64,000 nt of DNA from Pestalotiopsis fici W106-1 (GCF_000516985.1 NW_006917101.1:558001-622000), one strand, 5' to 3'. Shown: positions 12,521 through 24,086, counted from the stretch's first letter. The notes: a model not told the origin generated them from the letters alone. Numbers and translations: made by a program.

Positions 12521-12762
12521 GGTCGTGAAGCCTCGCGGCCTTACGGGTCGAATGTTCAGTCAGTTTAACTGAATAATGGAATAGGGAGAAATATGGGAAG
12601 CTTATATTTTGAATTGATGGGCGAAGACCTATGGGTGTTCTTTATATTTCATATTAGGGACGAGGCCCTCGGATCGCCTCGAGCCATTAGGTGAAGATGG
12701 CCAAGTGGTAGGGGAAATACGGGAAAGCACGGTCGCTGGGCCACTGTTTATAATAGCTTTCG

Positions 12763-12784
12763 TATCTCGCCAAGTGGCGAGATA
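12763..12784. repeat. Perfect 9-bp hairpin
   Basis: TATCTCGCC, a four-base AAGT loop, then GGCGAGATA. It lies in the inserted DNA and could be a terminator-like hairpin or an element end. Confidence 0.6.
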
Positions 12785-14030
12785 ATCCTTTTTACATAAC
12801 TCACCACTTAATTGACTGCTTTTACTACGATTTCGTTTAGGGATTTTCCCTTGCTTTCCCAGCTCGTTTTAGTGATTCCCCATTGCAGTCTGATCCAATC
12901 CCACCACTAAGCCACTATTCTCTACCGTGGCGCTGACTAAGAAAGCGTCTCCTTCTTCTCGTAACTGAAGATCTAGAATAGTCAAGGAGGTGTGTGAAAG
13001 ACCGTGTCCGAATGGGAAAAGAGGCTCAACCTTCATCTGATCGAAACACCGATAGCCAACATACACATCCTCGCCATACAAACACCTGCCACCCTCGGAT
13101 CGATAATTGAGACTCGCAGAGTGATCCTCTAGACGTCTGGAAAACGTCATCGGCAATACCATTGCCCGTCTCGTTACCGCCATACCAGGCATGCAGCACG
13201 TCTTTGGCCTTGTGAATCCAAGGCAGGAGCACAGGTGTCCCGCTCTGGATGACGATGACGGTATTACGATTGGCTTCGAGCACCCTATCAATCAAGTCGT
13301 CAGTGCAAGGTGGAAGATCCAAGGTCTCTCTGTCCTCACCCTCCGACTCCCATTCTCCGCTCAAGCCGGCAAACAAAATGACTTGGTCGCTATTTTTTGC
13401 CAGCTCGACAGCGTCTGCAATACCCTGAGCCAGATCAAGGCGCCTACACCCGCTGATGCGGAAACCGCCGTGTCCAAAGTCAACAGTGGCGGGCACCTTC
13501 AGCTTGCTTGTCTTGGCGCAGCCCCATTGCACCAGAATTTCGTACGTCTGGGGCTCTTGACAAGCTCGACAGAAGCTGTCTCTTCCATCGTGCCGCTCCC
13601 CAGAAAGCTCGGACCGGGCCGCTGGTTCTCGTGTTAATGCTCCCGCCATCAAGCCGGACAGTACGGGATCTTCCGAGTACGACTCGAAACCGCGGCCGCC
13701 CAGAGGCGCCCGGGGAATGTTGACGGTAGGTCCCAAGATGACGTGGGCGCCCTTTGCTCTGGCTTCGTCAGCGAGAAGATGCCCAATCTCCCGAGCTAGC
13801 TCCTGGTCGAATGTGGCCCCAATGGCCATGCCGCAGGGAAGGCATGCCGACGATACGCTGCCAAAGAACCGAGTGCCCCGTATGCCATTAGGCCCATCAG
13901 AGCGCCGAATCGACGGTATGCCCAGCCTTGGGACGGGTATAGTGTGCCAGAAGTCCTTGCCAGCAAGGAGCGAGACCTTTTCGTCCAACGTCAGCTACTT
14001 CAGGATGGCCTCGACGTCAAAGTCTGAGCC

Positions 14031-14659
14031 CGGTGGCGTTTCTACGCCCTTGGGAACACGCCATGAATTCTATTGTTCCGTAAGACGCTACAGGTCCATA
14101 TTCTCCGTTGATGTCATGTCCATACTGACCATCGTCCCATCTCGAATTATCCGTTTCTCCGCGAGCGGAGCATATTCGTCGATGCGATTGGACGTGCGTC
14201 GCTAGCCATTGGTCAATAATGTCTCCATTACTTCGCTTGCACGATATTTCTCCACCCCAGTCGTTCGAGAACAAGACTAGTACCGAACAAATTAGTCCCT
14301 AGCCTCCTTTCCCCATTCAACGACGAATCCGGAGTCTGGGGGAAGGCAGCGGTGGAGAATGAGACTCGAAAAAATTCCAGGAGATCATGGGATGATCAAG
14401 AGAAGGGCTTCAAGATCCCGATATACAATATCGGGAGAGCTCGTCGTCGAGAGCTGGTCGTCTTCATAAACCTTTGGGCGCCTTGTGAGAGACATACTGT
14501 TGGTTAAAATCACAAGTCACCACACTTCTTCGTGTTTTGCTGCCCCTTTACACTTGGAAGACCCACTTGTATACCGCCTCGGTTTTTTTTTTCCTTCTTT
14601 TTTTTTTCTTCAAAATTTTCTTTTCCCATCCTGTCGGAACGATCGAAATCTCTGTCATC
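14031..14659. promoter_or_regulatory. Divergent promoter region between beta-glucosidase remnant and sugar permease
   Basis: The spacer separates two divergent genes, a common arrangement for co-regulated sugar genes. Just before the permease start a long T/C-rich tract (about 14582-14634) is typical of core promoters and 5' leaders in filamentous fungi. Confidence 0.45.
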
Positions 14660-16258
14660 ATGGGTGTAAGTGTTGCCGCTGGCTCGAAGTCTGTTGGCAG
14701 CGAGCTTGCTGCTGTGTTGCCAGAAGGTCCTTGGTACAAACGACCATACCTGATCAGGCTCAATTTCAGCTTGATCTCCTTGGTTCTCTTTTGTAAGTAT
14801 ATGCGACCATTAACCCACCTATGAGCCACCATTGACGCAGCAAATATAGCATCTGCCAATGGTTATGATGGGTCCCTCATGAACTCCCTCCAGGCGCTGT
14901 CCCAATGGCAAGAGTTTATGGACGACCCTAGCGGAGCGTGGCTTGGATGGATCAACGCCATCTACTGGCTTGGTGCTGGAATATTCTTCCCTATTGCCGC
15001 CTGGATTGCCAACAAGTACGGACGCAAACCCGGAATTTATGTGGGCTACGTCTTTCTTGTCCTTGGATCTGTGCTACAGGCACTGACACCCAACGATGTC
15101 GGCTTCATCCTCGCCCGCTTCTTCGTGGGATGCGCCTCGGCCTTGTTCGGCAATGCCGCCCCCGTTCTGATCAATGAAGTCGCATATCCTACCCACCGCG
15201 GCATTCTGAACGCTCTTTTCATGTGTGGATGGTATGTTGGTGGCTCTCTTGCAGCCTGGGAGACTTTTGCCACACGAAACTATCCCAACCATTGGGCCTG
15301 GCGGCTACCCTCCCTCTTGCAGATCTTGCTGCCGCTTGTTGCGCTCCCTGGCCTACTCGTGGCGCCAGAAAGTCCTAGATGGCTCATCTCTCAGGACAGA
15401 TCCGGTGAGGCGCGGGAGATCCTTGTCAAGGTCCACGCTGGTGGTGACCAGGACTCCCCACTTGTTGGTTACGAGTTCGCCGAGATCCAAACGGCTATCA
15501 AGACAGAGCAAGAGGCGCATGGCAGCGCCTCCTACATGGAGATGGTAAGGACTCCTGGCAATCGATACCGTCTCTTCATATCGATCAGTTTGGGCATCTT
15601 CGCGCAATGGGCTGGCAATGGTGTGGTCAGCTATTACCTCTCGTTGGTGCTCAACACCGTGGGAGTCACCAGTGTTACGGACCAGACCATGATTTCAGCC
15701 TGCCTCCAGGTTTGGAATCTCGTCTTCTCTGTAGCCGGTGCACTATTGGTGGATAAGGCTGGGCGGAGGCCCCTCTTCTTGGCTTCTGCCCTTATCATGC
15801 TCATCTCATTCGTGCTGGTGACTGCCCTGTCCGCATCGTTCGCTGAGAAGGGCGAAGCGTCAATGGGCTTAGCTGTGATCCCGTTCCTGTTCATCTTCTT
15901 CGCCGGCTACGACATTGCCCTGACGCCGTTTCTGACTGCGTATCCCTGCGAGATCTGGCCTTTCAGGCTGCGGAGCCGCGGCCTGACTGTCACTTGGGTT
16001 GCCGCCATCACCGCCATCTTCTTCAACACTTTTGCCAACCCCATCGCCCTCGACAGCATCGGTTGGAGGTACTACATCGTCTTTGTCGTCATTCTCCTGA
16101 TCATGGCAGTCACTGTGTATTTCTGGTACCCTGAGACTCGCGGGAGATCCCTGGAGCAGATTGCCATCATCTTCGACGGAGACGCCGCCGAGGTACTCGA
16201 TGTGAGCAAGGTAGAGGTATTCAATGAAAACAAGGTAGAGATAGAGTTACGCGTGTAG
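14660..16258 (+). CDS. MFS sugar transporter, lactose/hexose permease type
   Basis: Two exons (14660-14792 and 14841-16258) encode 516 residues, the usual length. The splice joins LVLFS to NIASANGYDGSLMNSL, the substrate-proximal end of helix 1. Sugar-porter signatures are present: NKYGRKPG in the helix 2-3 loop, the PESPRWL motif before the central loop, DKAGRRPL after helix 8, and the terminal PETRGRSLEQI. The segment QWAGNGVVSYYLSLVLNTVG resembles fungal lactose/cellobiose permeases more than glucose carriers. Twelve membrane helices are predicted in the plasma membrane. The neighbouring beta-glucosidase and regulator are both broken, so the permease is the only intact member of the presumed locus. 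Confidence 0.88.
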
Positions 16259-16930
16259 AGAATAAATCAAGTTGGCCGGGAAAGAGTAGGGAGTAGAGTA
16301 GAGACTAGTGTTGCATTAAGAAGTCAATTTTATAATGACTTGAGGAATGACACTGACTCGCACAATCACCGCAGTCTCCTCCTTGCAGCGTGGATATGTA
16401 CCTAGACAGGATGAATGTTGTGATACAGCAACTAGTAAACCTTGGAGATCAGCATTTTCTCTCGTAGCTCTCTGTAGCTCTTGAATTTCCCTGAATGCGC
16501 GCGGTTCACAGGGAAGCTAGCACTAGCTGCATCCATTGCTTTAGCGATGGATCCCTTTAGGGTCACTGAGTCGAGACCTGAGACCAAGTAATAGCCCCTA
16601 ATTTCAGGCGCTAAAAGCAGCAAAGCGACAGGCTGGGTGATACAGCTAACAAGCCTAAGTAGGAGATGGCTGATGGTTGCTGTGGTAAGGCTACCGACTG
16701 CCGCGTAAATCCTAGGCGCTCAGACGTTTCTGCAATTGAGCGGCACAGTCTAGCTCTCTCTACCACTTAGAGCTCAAAAGAGCGAGTTCTTCGATATTGA
16801 ACTCGGTAAGAAATCTCCGAAAGAGGGTGATTGTGGTTGCGTTGCATGCAGTTGAGAATGCCCCGGCATTAATAATGGACTGCCCTAACCTAGGTGGCTG
16901 TTCGACTTGGCTGAGTGCTTCACGCATCGT
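16259..16930. other. Intergenic
   Basis: Contains the 3' UTR of the permease. A short minus-strand frame at 16432-16623 has protein-like composition, but I cannot assign it. No gene is called. Confidence 0.45.
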
Positions 16931-17455
16931 TCAATTTGACTTGGCGTACTTGGAGATCACCCATTGGTACCGTAGCTTGATGTAGGCGCCTATCTTCGAA
17001 TAAGGGACCTTTTTTTGAAATCGTACCTCCAATGTCGCCTTCCACCTGATAAGATACCAAGTATTCCCTCTAATCTGTTTCTCTCCGATAATCTTGCATG
17101 GATAATCTCGATTGGCTATGACTGTTTCATCTTCAAGCACACTTCGAGATCTGCGTTGCTTTAGGGCAGTGCTGGGTAGATTGAGCAGCTCGTTCTCAGC
17201 TTCGGGTTCCGCAGGACTGAGAGTTGATTGCGAGGAAGCGTCCACGTCCAAGTGGTCTAGCACGACAGTTCATCAGCATTTATAAGAAAAAAGGAATATG
17301 TCGATTCTGACGAAGACTTACCTGGAGTGGGTTGGCGGTGCTCAGACCCCCTGTGCGCTAGATAAAATGGACCAGATTGTAGCCAACCTGTTACAAAAAG
17401 CCATATATTGTTTGACAAAAGTGCCTTAAGGCTCTTTAATTGACTAAATATCTTG
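16931..17455 (-). CDS. Chromodomain-like protein or transposon-derived fragment
   Basis: Two frames join across a good GTAAGT...CTAG intron (17257-17321): an upstream part ending LAHRGSEHRQPTP and a downstream part of 108 residues. The latter has an acidic Ser/Pro-rich stretch, then a basic QRRSRS motif, then RDYPCKIIGEKQIRGNTWYLIRWKATLE. That last segment resembles the first half of a chromodomain (strands followed by YLV-x-WKG), but the conserved WEP half is missing. The 5' end is not found: the upstream frame is closed by a stop near 17456 with no good ATG. It may be a decayed gene or the tail of an old retroelement integrase. Confidence 0.35.
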
Positions 17456-17653
17456 TGCTATAACCCTTTACACAGCTCTCATCATAATACCTTGAGTATG
17501 TAATAAAATGCCCAAATTACAATTTTAACCTTATGGATAAACGCATTTAAGGGTCTCGTCATTATAATAACAACGGCCATTATTGGTTCGACACTAAGAA
17601 TATCCCCCTAGTTAGTACATAAATATCCCAAGAATTCTCATGGTTCACGTTAC

Positions 17654-18171
17654 TTATTTCGTTACCAGTATTGCAGGTGCATTTACCTGCTCTGGTATGG
17701 TCATCACGTTCCCAATTGTTAGAACGTGAGGGCGAGTAAGAGTGATAGAATGGCAATGGTAGGTGTATTCAGTATTGAAAGCAAAAGCCTGCCCAATCGC
17801 AGAAAGCTGGGCAGCGCTATAGTGACTATATCTCAATTCCTTCGCGGAGACGGCTAAGCATAGCCGATATCCCACGTTAGACGGGTTTCCCAAATAGGCA
17901 CTTAGTGAACCCCCACGGTATACCCCTGTATAGTCCTGACACCAATGGCATGTATTGTCGGCGAGTAGGCAATATTATCGCGTGGATTAGCGGCAGTTCA
18001 CGACTTATATAAAGATAATCATGACTGCGATGAGTACGGCTAACTTACGCCGCGGAATGTTTCCCGTTTTTCAATCGTTTGGGGGGCCTCTGAAGCCATA
18101 TGAGGTGCAGAAAATGCAGATGTTACTGCGAGGGAAGTGAAAAGAATGGTAATGGTGCTGTAGTGGTGCAT
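17654..18171 (-). CDS. Small secreted protein, candidate
   Basis: Two exons on the minus strand (18171-18049 and 17935-17654) joined by a 113-nt GT-AG intron (donor GTAAGT, acceptor GTCAG, branch-like CTAAT) give 134 residues in phase. The N-terminus MHHYSTITILFTSLAVTSAFSA is a clear signal peptide. A KR pair at residues 35-36 could be a Kex2 site. The mature part contains two Cys (RLCLAV and YHCHSI), enough for one disulfide. I do not recognise the family. It could be an effector-like secreted protein or a small secreted enzyme. The model is by eye, and the AT-rich surroundings are typical of poorly conserved regions. Confidence 0.42.
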
Positions 18172-19789
18172 TTTGACACTGGAGAAGGTTGAAGATAGGC
18201 TATAGGAATTTGGTCCGGCAAGACTGATTATGAGATCAAGTAAATCAATGTGAGGACATGCGGGTACCTCTTTATACTAATGTGCTTCTGCCTTGATGCC
18301 TCATGACGCCCATATAGGTTCTCTTTTGTGCTATATTCCTTCGCACACCATATTCCCGTCTTATTATTCTTACATCGCATATGTCATCCTCATGATGTCT
18401 TGATTACTGTAGCTACCACTTTATACGTAAGATCCACCTGCCCCCTGGCCTGGTTGACAATATGCCACCATGTCTCAGAAGCGGTATACATCGTGCATGA
18501 ACACCATGCTTCTACATGTGAGCCGTGAAATATGTAGTGCCTGGTTTGATTACATTGGACAATGAGTCTTCCGAGAAATCGGGGGAAATCGTTCGTCATA
18601 TCTGCGTGATCTCTCGTAAGTTGACTTCAAGCCACTTTGTAATCGAGTTAAAGAGCAACTTGTTTGAAGGACAACTTCAATTATATTGCCACACCGCTGG
18701 CCGATGCACTCAGTTTGAGCTACTGCCAAACAGCTTTTGAACCAATGTGTAAGCGAGAAAATGTAGAGTGGAAATTGCGATGGGTGCAAATGGGAAGGAA
18801 TGGGAATAGACGCATTAAGCGAATCTACGGATGAACCAAAATGGATCACATTGACTAGTGCTAAAGACAAATTAGCGAGCACTGAAAGCTGGGGAAAGCG
18901 AGATCAATCTTGATACTATGAGTTTTTCCATCATGTCAACAAACTACCGTTCGCGAACTCGAATCTCACAATCTGACTAATACTAGTCACATCCCAAGAA
19001 CGTCTCCCCGATCTCGTGCAAGTCCTTCTCACTAGAAATCTGCTCAACCGATTGCTCGTTAGCACTTGATTACTCCTCCCCGGTCTCCTCGAAAGTGCGC
19101 AGATCGATTGCATGTTGGCGGTACCATCGGTCCTAATTCCTCAAAGCTTGTCTTCCGAGGTCGCCGAGGATGAGTTCGTACTGCAACCGGTCCGGAAACC
19201 GCTGCGAACAATCCGCGTCGTCGATGAGAATAACCACCTCTCAGCCTCCCGAGTCTTGCGAGAGATGAGCATGATTCTGCATGGTCCGCGCGATGAGCTG
19301 AGAGGGGCATTCTCCTTAGAGGCTGCGGATGTCTGTCAAACTACGTCAGGAATACCAGTCTCCGGGGCAAAACTAAACGATACGTGACGTATTTGAGGAT
19401 AATCGAGTTAGCCGGGAGCAATAGATATTTTAATAAGCTCGTCTAAATGATTAGTGTTTAATAATGAGCTTAAACCTGTGATTGCTTATAATGAGATCTC
19501 GTATAAATTCGCCAGGATATTTCTCGGTTCCTCACAGCGCAACATTTGGGGATTCCTACCCTCGGGCAATTATTTAAATATAAAGGTCGAATATAATTAA
19601 ATGGCTTAATTTTTAAGCCAAATCGCCAAATAGATTATTCTAACTCACTAGTGCATTAACACTTTGATTTTCTATATGCTAAAATAACGTCCGTCACCCA
19701 CTTATGGGCAGCCCCATTTTCGATGCGCTTATACTTTAACCATATACTTCAATTATTTTTTATCTTTATTTTAATGCTATAGCAATGCA
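18172..19789. other. Intergenic with AT-rich block
   Basis: No supported gene. From about 19390 to 19790 the sequence becomes strongly AT-rich with many TAAT/TTAA words, as expected of RIP-decayed or transposon-derived DNA. It abuts the transposase remnant that follows. Confidence 0.45.
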
Positions 19790-20446
19790 TTATTCACTAT
19801 CACTAGGGTTCCAAAGGTCCCCTGATTCATCTGAATCATCGCCAACTTCGCCAACCTTAATTTGAGTCCTCCGGATAGCTTTAATATCGCCAAACTTCGA
19901 ATTTGGGCTTATTTTAACCTTCCTACGCTTCCTGGCCCTACTGGCATCACCCTCTGCCTGCAATGCTTCGGTCTTTCGTTGAGCAAGTGCCAGTTGATAG
20001 TCCTCCCCATCGAAGTCTTTTTGAATCTTCCGAAATAGTAGACGTTGCGTAGGCGTATCGATATCGATCTTGCTGAATAAGCTGAATTGGTCACGAAGCT
20101 CATCACTCTTCCGGGGAGTTGACCACGTCATTGCTGATATATTTGCCGCCCACTTCTCACTTGCCCTGCTATCAGAAAGTCCTTTATAGACCTGGCCAGC
20201 TTGTTTGGTAGGAGTATTCGTATTGTCAAGCAACAAGTCTTTCAGTCTCATCATGCAGCTGCAGCATTGCCACCAAGGCGCACAGCCTGACGAGGCTCTG
20301 GAATGCCTCGGGCGTGAAGAAGGTATCTCTGGATATCTCGTTCTTACCAAGTTAACAATGATTGAAGGCTTTTGCAGATTTCGAAGGTGAAAGTTTGCAG
20401 CATCTCCCCTACTCGCGACAATTATTGAATCTGCACATCGATCCAA
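19790..20446 (-). pseudogene. pogo/Fot1-type transposase, C-terminal remnant
   Basis: The last 130 residues of this frame match the C-terminal tail of fungal pogo/Fot1 (CENP-B-like, DDE) transposases as I know them: STPRKSDELRDQ, TPTQRLLFRKIQKDFD, a short coiled stretch, the basic RKRRKVKISPNSKFGDI motif, AIRRTQIKVGE, and a Ser/Asp-rich end. The catalytic DDE core and DNA-binding domain are absent upstream, where the frame becomes unrelated Cys/Ser-rich sequence. It is a dead fragment. Confidence 0.6.
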
Positions 20447-21527
20447 AGTCCCAACATGTCAGATTCAGAGGTGTCACGAAGCTCAGAGACAGACATCTCG
20501 AGGAGGGGGTTCTAGGCCCGGCCCGCGGCGCTGAATTTGAGTTCGGCTAGACCAGAGGGTCTATAGCTGAAAATATAGTGCACCACACCGCCAGATCAAC
20601 CACCTGTATAGATCCACAAATTGTCAACGCATACCGGCTCGCGGATTGAGAGTCGAGACATTGAAATAAAGATTTAGGGGTATTGTTGACAATAAGAATA
20701 AGCTCACCACTAGGCTAGTATTAGACACCAAGAAAAACTTAAAATACCACAAGCTTCCAGCGACCTTGCGTTCAGCTACACCAGACCTTGCTGAAGTGGC
20801 TGTTCTAGTGCTGGACCCTTAGGCGATCTACCCTATTTTCAACTCTTCAGCTGTACCCTGTTTACCGCTATAATCTCCACCAAAGCACGCCTCGGTAGCT
20901 ACCGAGTCACTAGTGTGTCTGTATTATGGCCATCGTCTGTAGTGTGGACGGTGGTCAATGGGACGTCCGCGCCTGTCTACATATTCGATCTTGGAATGTA
21001 GAATTGATTTAGAGCTTGTCAAGATATGAATCTGCGCATCACCAGATACTACACGTGTTGGACGCAATATTGGGCTCGCGACCTCGCCAAGTGATGTTTG
21101 GTGGATTATTTGTTGTTCAGCTAGTCTTATTTGGTGGTCTAACCCGCCAGTCCAAGAAACTACTACGCTTGGCAGCACGCCGCACACCTAGTCTTCCTGG
21201 GCTCGAATACGAAATTCATCTTCGAATGAGTCTAGTCAAACCCCTATTGTTAAATCGTATCCAATGGTTTCCATTTTGAAGACGGTATTGGTCGAGACGC
21301 GGTGAGAAGAGACTACATGGCTTACATAGTCCAAACCTTTTTGACACTTTGGACAGTCCAGCCCGTCATCCACTTCCAAGTGACAGTCTAAGAGCACAAC
21401 AGAAGTTGACGAGCTACTCGGTAGATATTTAAGGGGTATCATCCCCAGATTCATCATCTCTGCATTCGGAGCATTTTCACCTGTCACAGGAATTCTCCTT
21501 GAAAAATCATCAATTGCTGCCAAAAAT
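20447..21527. other. Intergenic, tyrosinase promoter side
   Basis: I see no gene. The last few hundred bases should contain the tyrosinase promoter and leader. Confidence 0.45.
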
Positions 21528-23938
21528 ATGGATGCCGAATTTGACCGGAAGTTCGAGAGCCTTCGGGATGCTCACAACAAGGGCGTCATCGTTGGCTTGC
21601 ACGAGGTCGCAGGCCTCGCGCCTCGCTTAGACATTGACGTCTTGATGGAGAAAAATCCAAAGGCGTTCAACTTGTTCCTGATAGCTTTCGAACAGCTGCA
21701 GCAGGTCCCTTCAAGTGATATCATGGGATTCTTCCAGATTGCAGGCAAGTCCTTCAGGACAGAATCTTGTGCCGGTTGCTAACGCTATTCATACAGGAAT
21801 TCACGGCTTTCCCAGCCAGGATTGGTACGAGATTCCTGGTCGTCAGCGTGAGGCGGGCGATCCTGGCTACTGCGCCCATTCGAAGACAACATTTCCCACA
21901 TGGCATCGGCCATACCTTGCAATGTTGGAGGTGAATACCACTTCCTATCGCTTCTGAAGACTCTCCGCTGATACTTCATATGTAGCAAGCACTGTTCGTC
22001 AAGATGATGGAACATGCAAACAAGTACAACGAGCCCCACAAGACAGAGTATCGTAAAGCGGTATATGACTTCCGGCTTCCGTACTGGGATTATCACAGAC
22101 CTCGAGGCGGTAAGGTTGAGTTCCCGGGTGTCATCCTCGATGGCAAGAGGACCAGCTACAAGTACAACTTTTGTGTCCCGTTGATCTTTACTGCTCCAAC
22201 GGTCGTGGTGCTTGATGAGCCAGACAACCTTCCGAGAACTCTTGAACGGAACCCGCTCAACTTCCATGCCTTCGATGCAACGGCTGGGCAGCTGAATGAA
22301 GAAAATGAGTGGAAGAAGATTTACAGCGAAGAGACTGGTGTGAGTAGAAACCGCACATCTAGACATCCCATGGCCGAAAGTCTAGACAACCCCGACAGGT
22401 TGAACTCGGTCGTGAACGAGATTCGTATGGATTCTGCAAGACTTGCGGTCAGGCTCGTTACAGACCCAGAGTATGGCAACTACGAGATCATCTCCAAGAG
22501 TACTGTCGCCCGTGGCAATGTACAGGCGCCAGCCTCGTCTCCGGATGACCCAAGAAAGACAGAGGAACAGAAGCAGCTCGAAGGCAAGGTCAAACCTTTC
22601 AGCGGATCCCTCGAGGGAATCCACAACATGTACCACGTCTACCTTGGTGGGTTTGGATCGGCATCGGGTCATATTGGCTACGTACCGGTAGCGGCCTTTG
22701 ATCCCATCTTTTGGTTCCACCACAAGTAAGTTTATCATCCATATTTCGCGTCCATCTGCAGACCCTCGTTGACCAAAATCAGTAACATCGAGCGCATGTT
22801 CACCATATGGCAAGCTGTGCATGCCGATAAGGAGACGAACTGGTTCAACTATGACCCACAGGAAGCCAAGGAGGCGCTGCGGCCATTCCTTCGCCGTGAG
22901 AAACCTTCCGGAGGAGTCACCGACGATGATTTCTGGAGCTCGGATGATGTCAGGGACAGCAGGACTCTCGGCTACTACTTTGAAGACGCCGGCGATGCAA
23001 ACGGTAATTTCCCCGGGCAAAAGGTCGCCGCCAATTACGCTGCAAACTATAATTGGTCCATCCCCACAGACCCTCACGAGGATGTTGGAGAGCCCCCTGA
23101 GGCCATGAAGCCAATTACGATGGAAGACAAGTCGTTCTTCAAGAACCAACCCGTGCAGGTACTACCTGCGCCCATTCCTGAGATCGGATCAGTCCAGTCT
23201 TCCACAGCTCCAGCCTCAGCTCCCGCATCTGAGCCAGCCTCTGCTCCTGCCTCGGTTCCAGAACCTGCTCCAGAACCTGCTGCAGCCTCATTACCAGCTT
23301 CAATTCCAGCTTCAGGTCAAGCAGCAGAGACCAAATCTACTAACCAGGTCTTGTGGGAGTGGTACATTGATGATCGTGTGGAAGCGTAAGTTTCCATTCC
23401 CACCCCAGTTGATAAATCATCCGATTAATTCCTCCGTGCGTTTAGGATGTCCTTGAATGACAGCTTCACCGTCCCCTACTTTGTCCTCTCCAAGCCGTCG
23501 GCCACACTTGCGGGCTTGCGGGACCTGGCGGTAGCGCCGACGCTCGTGGGCGCGACGCACATCTTCACGGCGCCAAAGGAGACCTGCGGCAACTGCGCAG
23601 CGAAAGCGCGCGACCGCACCGTGGTCCGCAACACCATGATCATCACCTCGCAGCTCATGGACTACGTCAAGGTCGGCGAGCTCGGCAGCCTGGACCCCGT
23701 GCACGTGGTGCCGTTCCTCACGGCGCGGCTTCGGTGGCGCGTCGTCACCGCGGGCGGCGTGCAGATCGACCCCCGACGCCTGCGCAACGACGGGTCTCTC
23801 AAGATTAGCATCAGCTCTCGGCGATCCACTGTCGGCGCGGACGCGTCGGAGGAGCCCTTGTATGCAAACTACCCTCGCGTCGTGGCCGACATTGTTGCAG
23901 CCGCGTCGGCGCAGGCTACCTTTGTACAGCAAACCTAA
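21528..23938 (+). CDS. Tyrosinase (type 3 copper polyphenol oxidase)
   Basis: Five exons (21528-21744, 21797-21930, 21986-22725, 22783-23385, 23446-23938) encode 728 residues. Copper site A is His75 (GIHGFP), His100 (YCAHSK) and His109 (WHRPYLAMLE). Copper site B is His330 and His334 (IHNMYH) plus the HH pair at 362-363 in DPIFWFHHNNIERM. The DR after the last His, usual in the family, is ER here. The C-terminal tyrosinase domain follows (WYIDDRVEA, CGNC, RLRWRV) and usually shields the active site until cleaved. A Pro/Ala/Ser-rich linker of about 40 residues joins the two parts. There is no signal peptide, as in many fungal tyrosinases. It oxidises phenols to quinones, often for pigment. The first intron begins with GC, not GT. 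Confidence 0.92.
23200..23325 (+). repeat. Pro-Ala-Ser linker repeat within tyrosinase
   Basis: The coding sequence repeats CCAGCCTC/CCTGCTCC-like units encoding APAS, PEPA and PAS triplets. This forms an extended, probably protease-accessible linker between the copper domain and the C-terminal lid. Confidence 0.65.
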
Positions 23939-24086
23939 GGACCGGTAGTTAACAATGATTGACGAAAGAATCCGGAGCTAAACATGGACTTGGATCAGGA
24001 AAAGAGAAATGACGTGTGGGGAAATCAAATATCAAGGGTCATGCCGTCTAGCAGTTTTAGCAGCGCCCGAAAATCCGTAATGAATT

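Larger units (their letters stand above)
12110..12889. mobile_element. Insertion inside the GH3 pseudogene, flanked by 7-bp direct repeats
   Basis: GH3 homology stops at about 12897 and resumes at about 12109. The two junctions carry the same 7-mer CTGATCC, at 12103-12109 and 12890-12896, as expected of a target-site duplication. The inserted DNA contains a piece of the unknown repeat family (copy F) and a perfect hairpin at 12763-12784. I see no terminal inverted repeats and no transposase, so the mechanism is open. A 7-mer match by chance is possible. Confidence 0.45.
11801..14030 (-). pseudogene. GH3 beta-glucosidase, truncated and interrupted
   Basis: The minus strand carries recognisable GH3 pieces in order. 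The N-terminus (LTLDEKVSLLAGKDFW, GPNGIRG, GPTVNIPRAPLGGRGFESY) lies at 13.6-14.0 kb. Part of the second sandwich domain (HAWYGGNETGNGIADDVF) and the LYGEDVYVGYR...VEPLFPFGHGLSHT block follow. The fibronectin-III-like C-terminus (GSATVQLYIAP, MRYRDENVGMWCSSAG) lies at 11.8-12.1 kb. Damage is extensive: a TAG just before LTLDEKV at about 13993, loss of roughly the middle of the enzyme including the SDW nucleophile region, a frameshift near 13.1 kb, and about 790 bp inserted before the last domain. The intact enzyme would release glucose from beta-glucosides. This copy cannot be active. Confidence 0.8.

Noticed and set aside
16670..16800. CTACCACTTAGAGCT string like a D-arm on the minus strand
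   Set aside because: No T-arm or acceptor stem at tRNA distance.
19112..19387. Plus-strand frame of 91 codons
   Set aside because: No recognisable domain and it runs into AT-rich decayed DNA.
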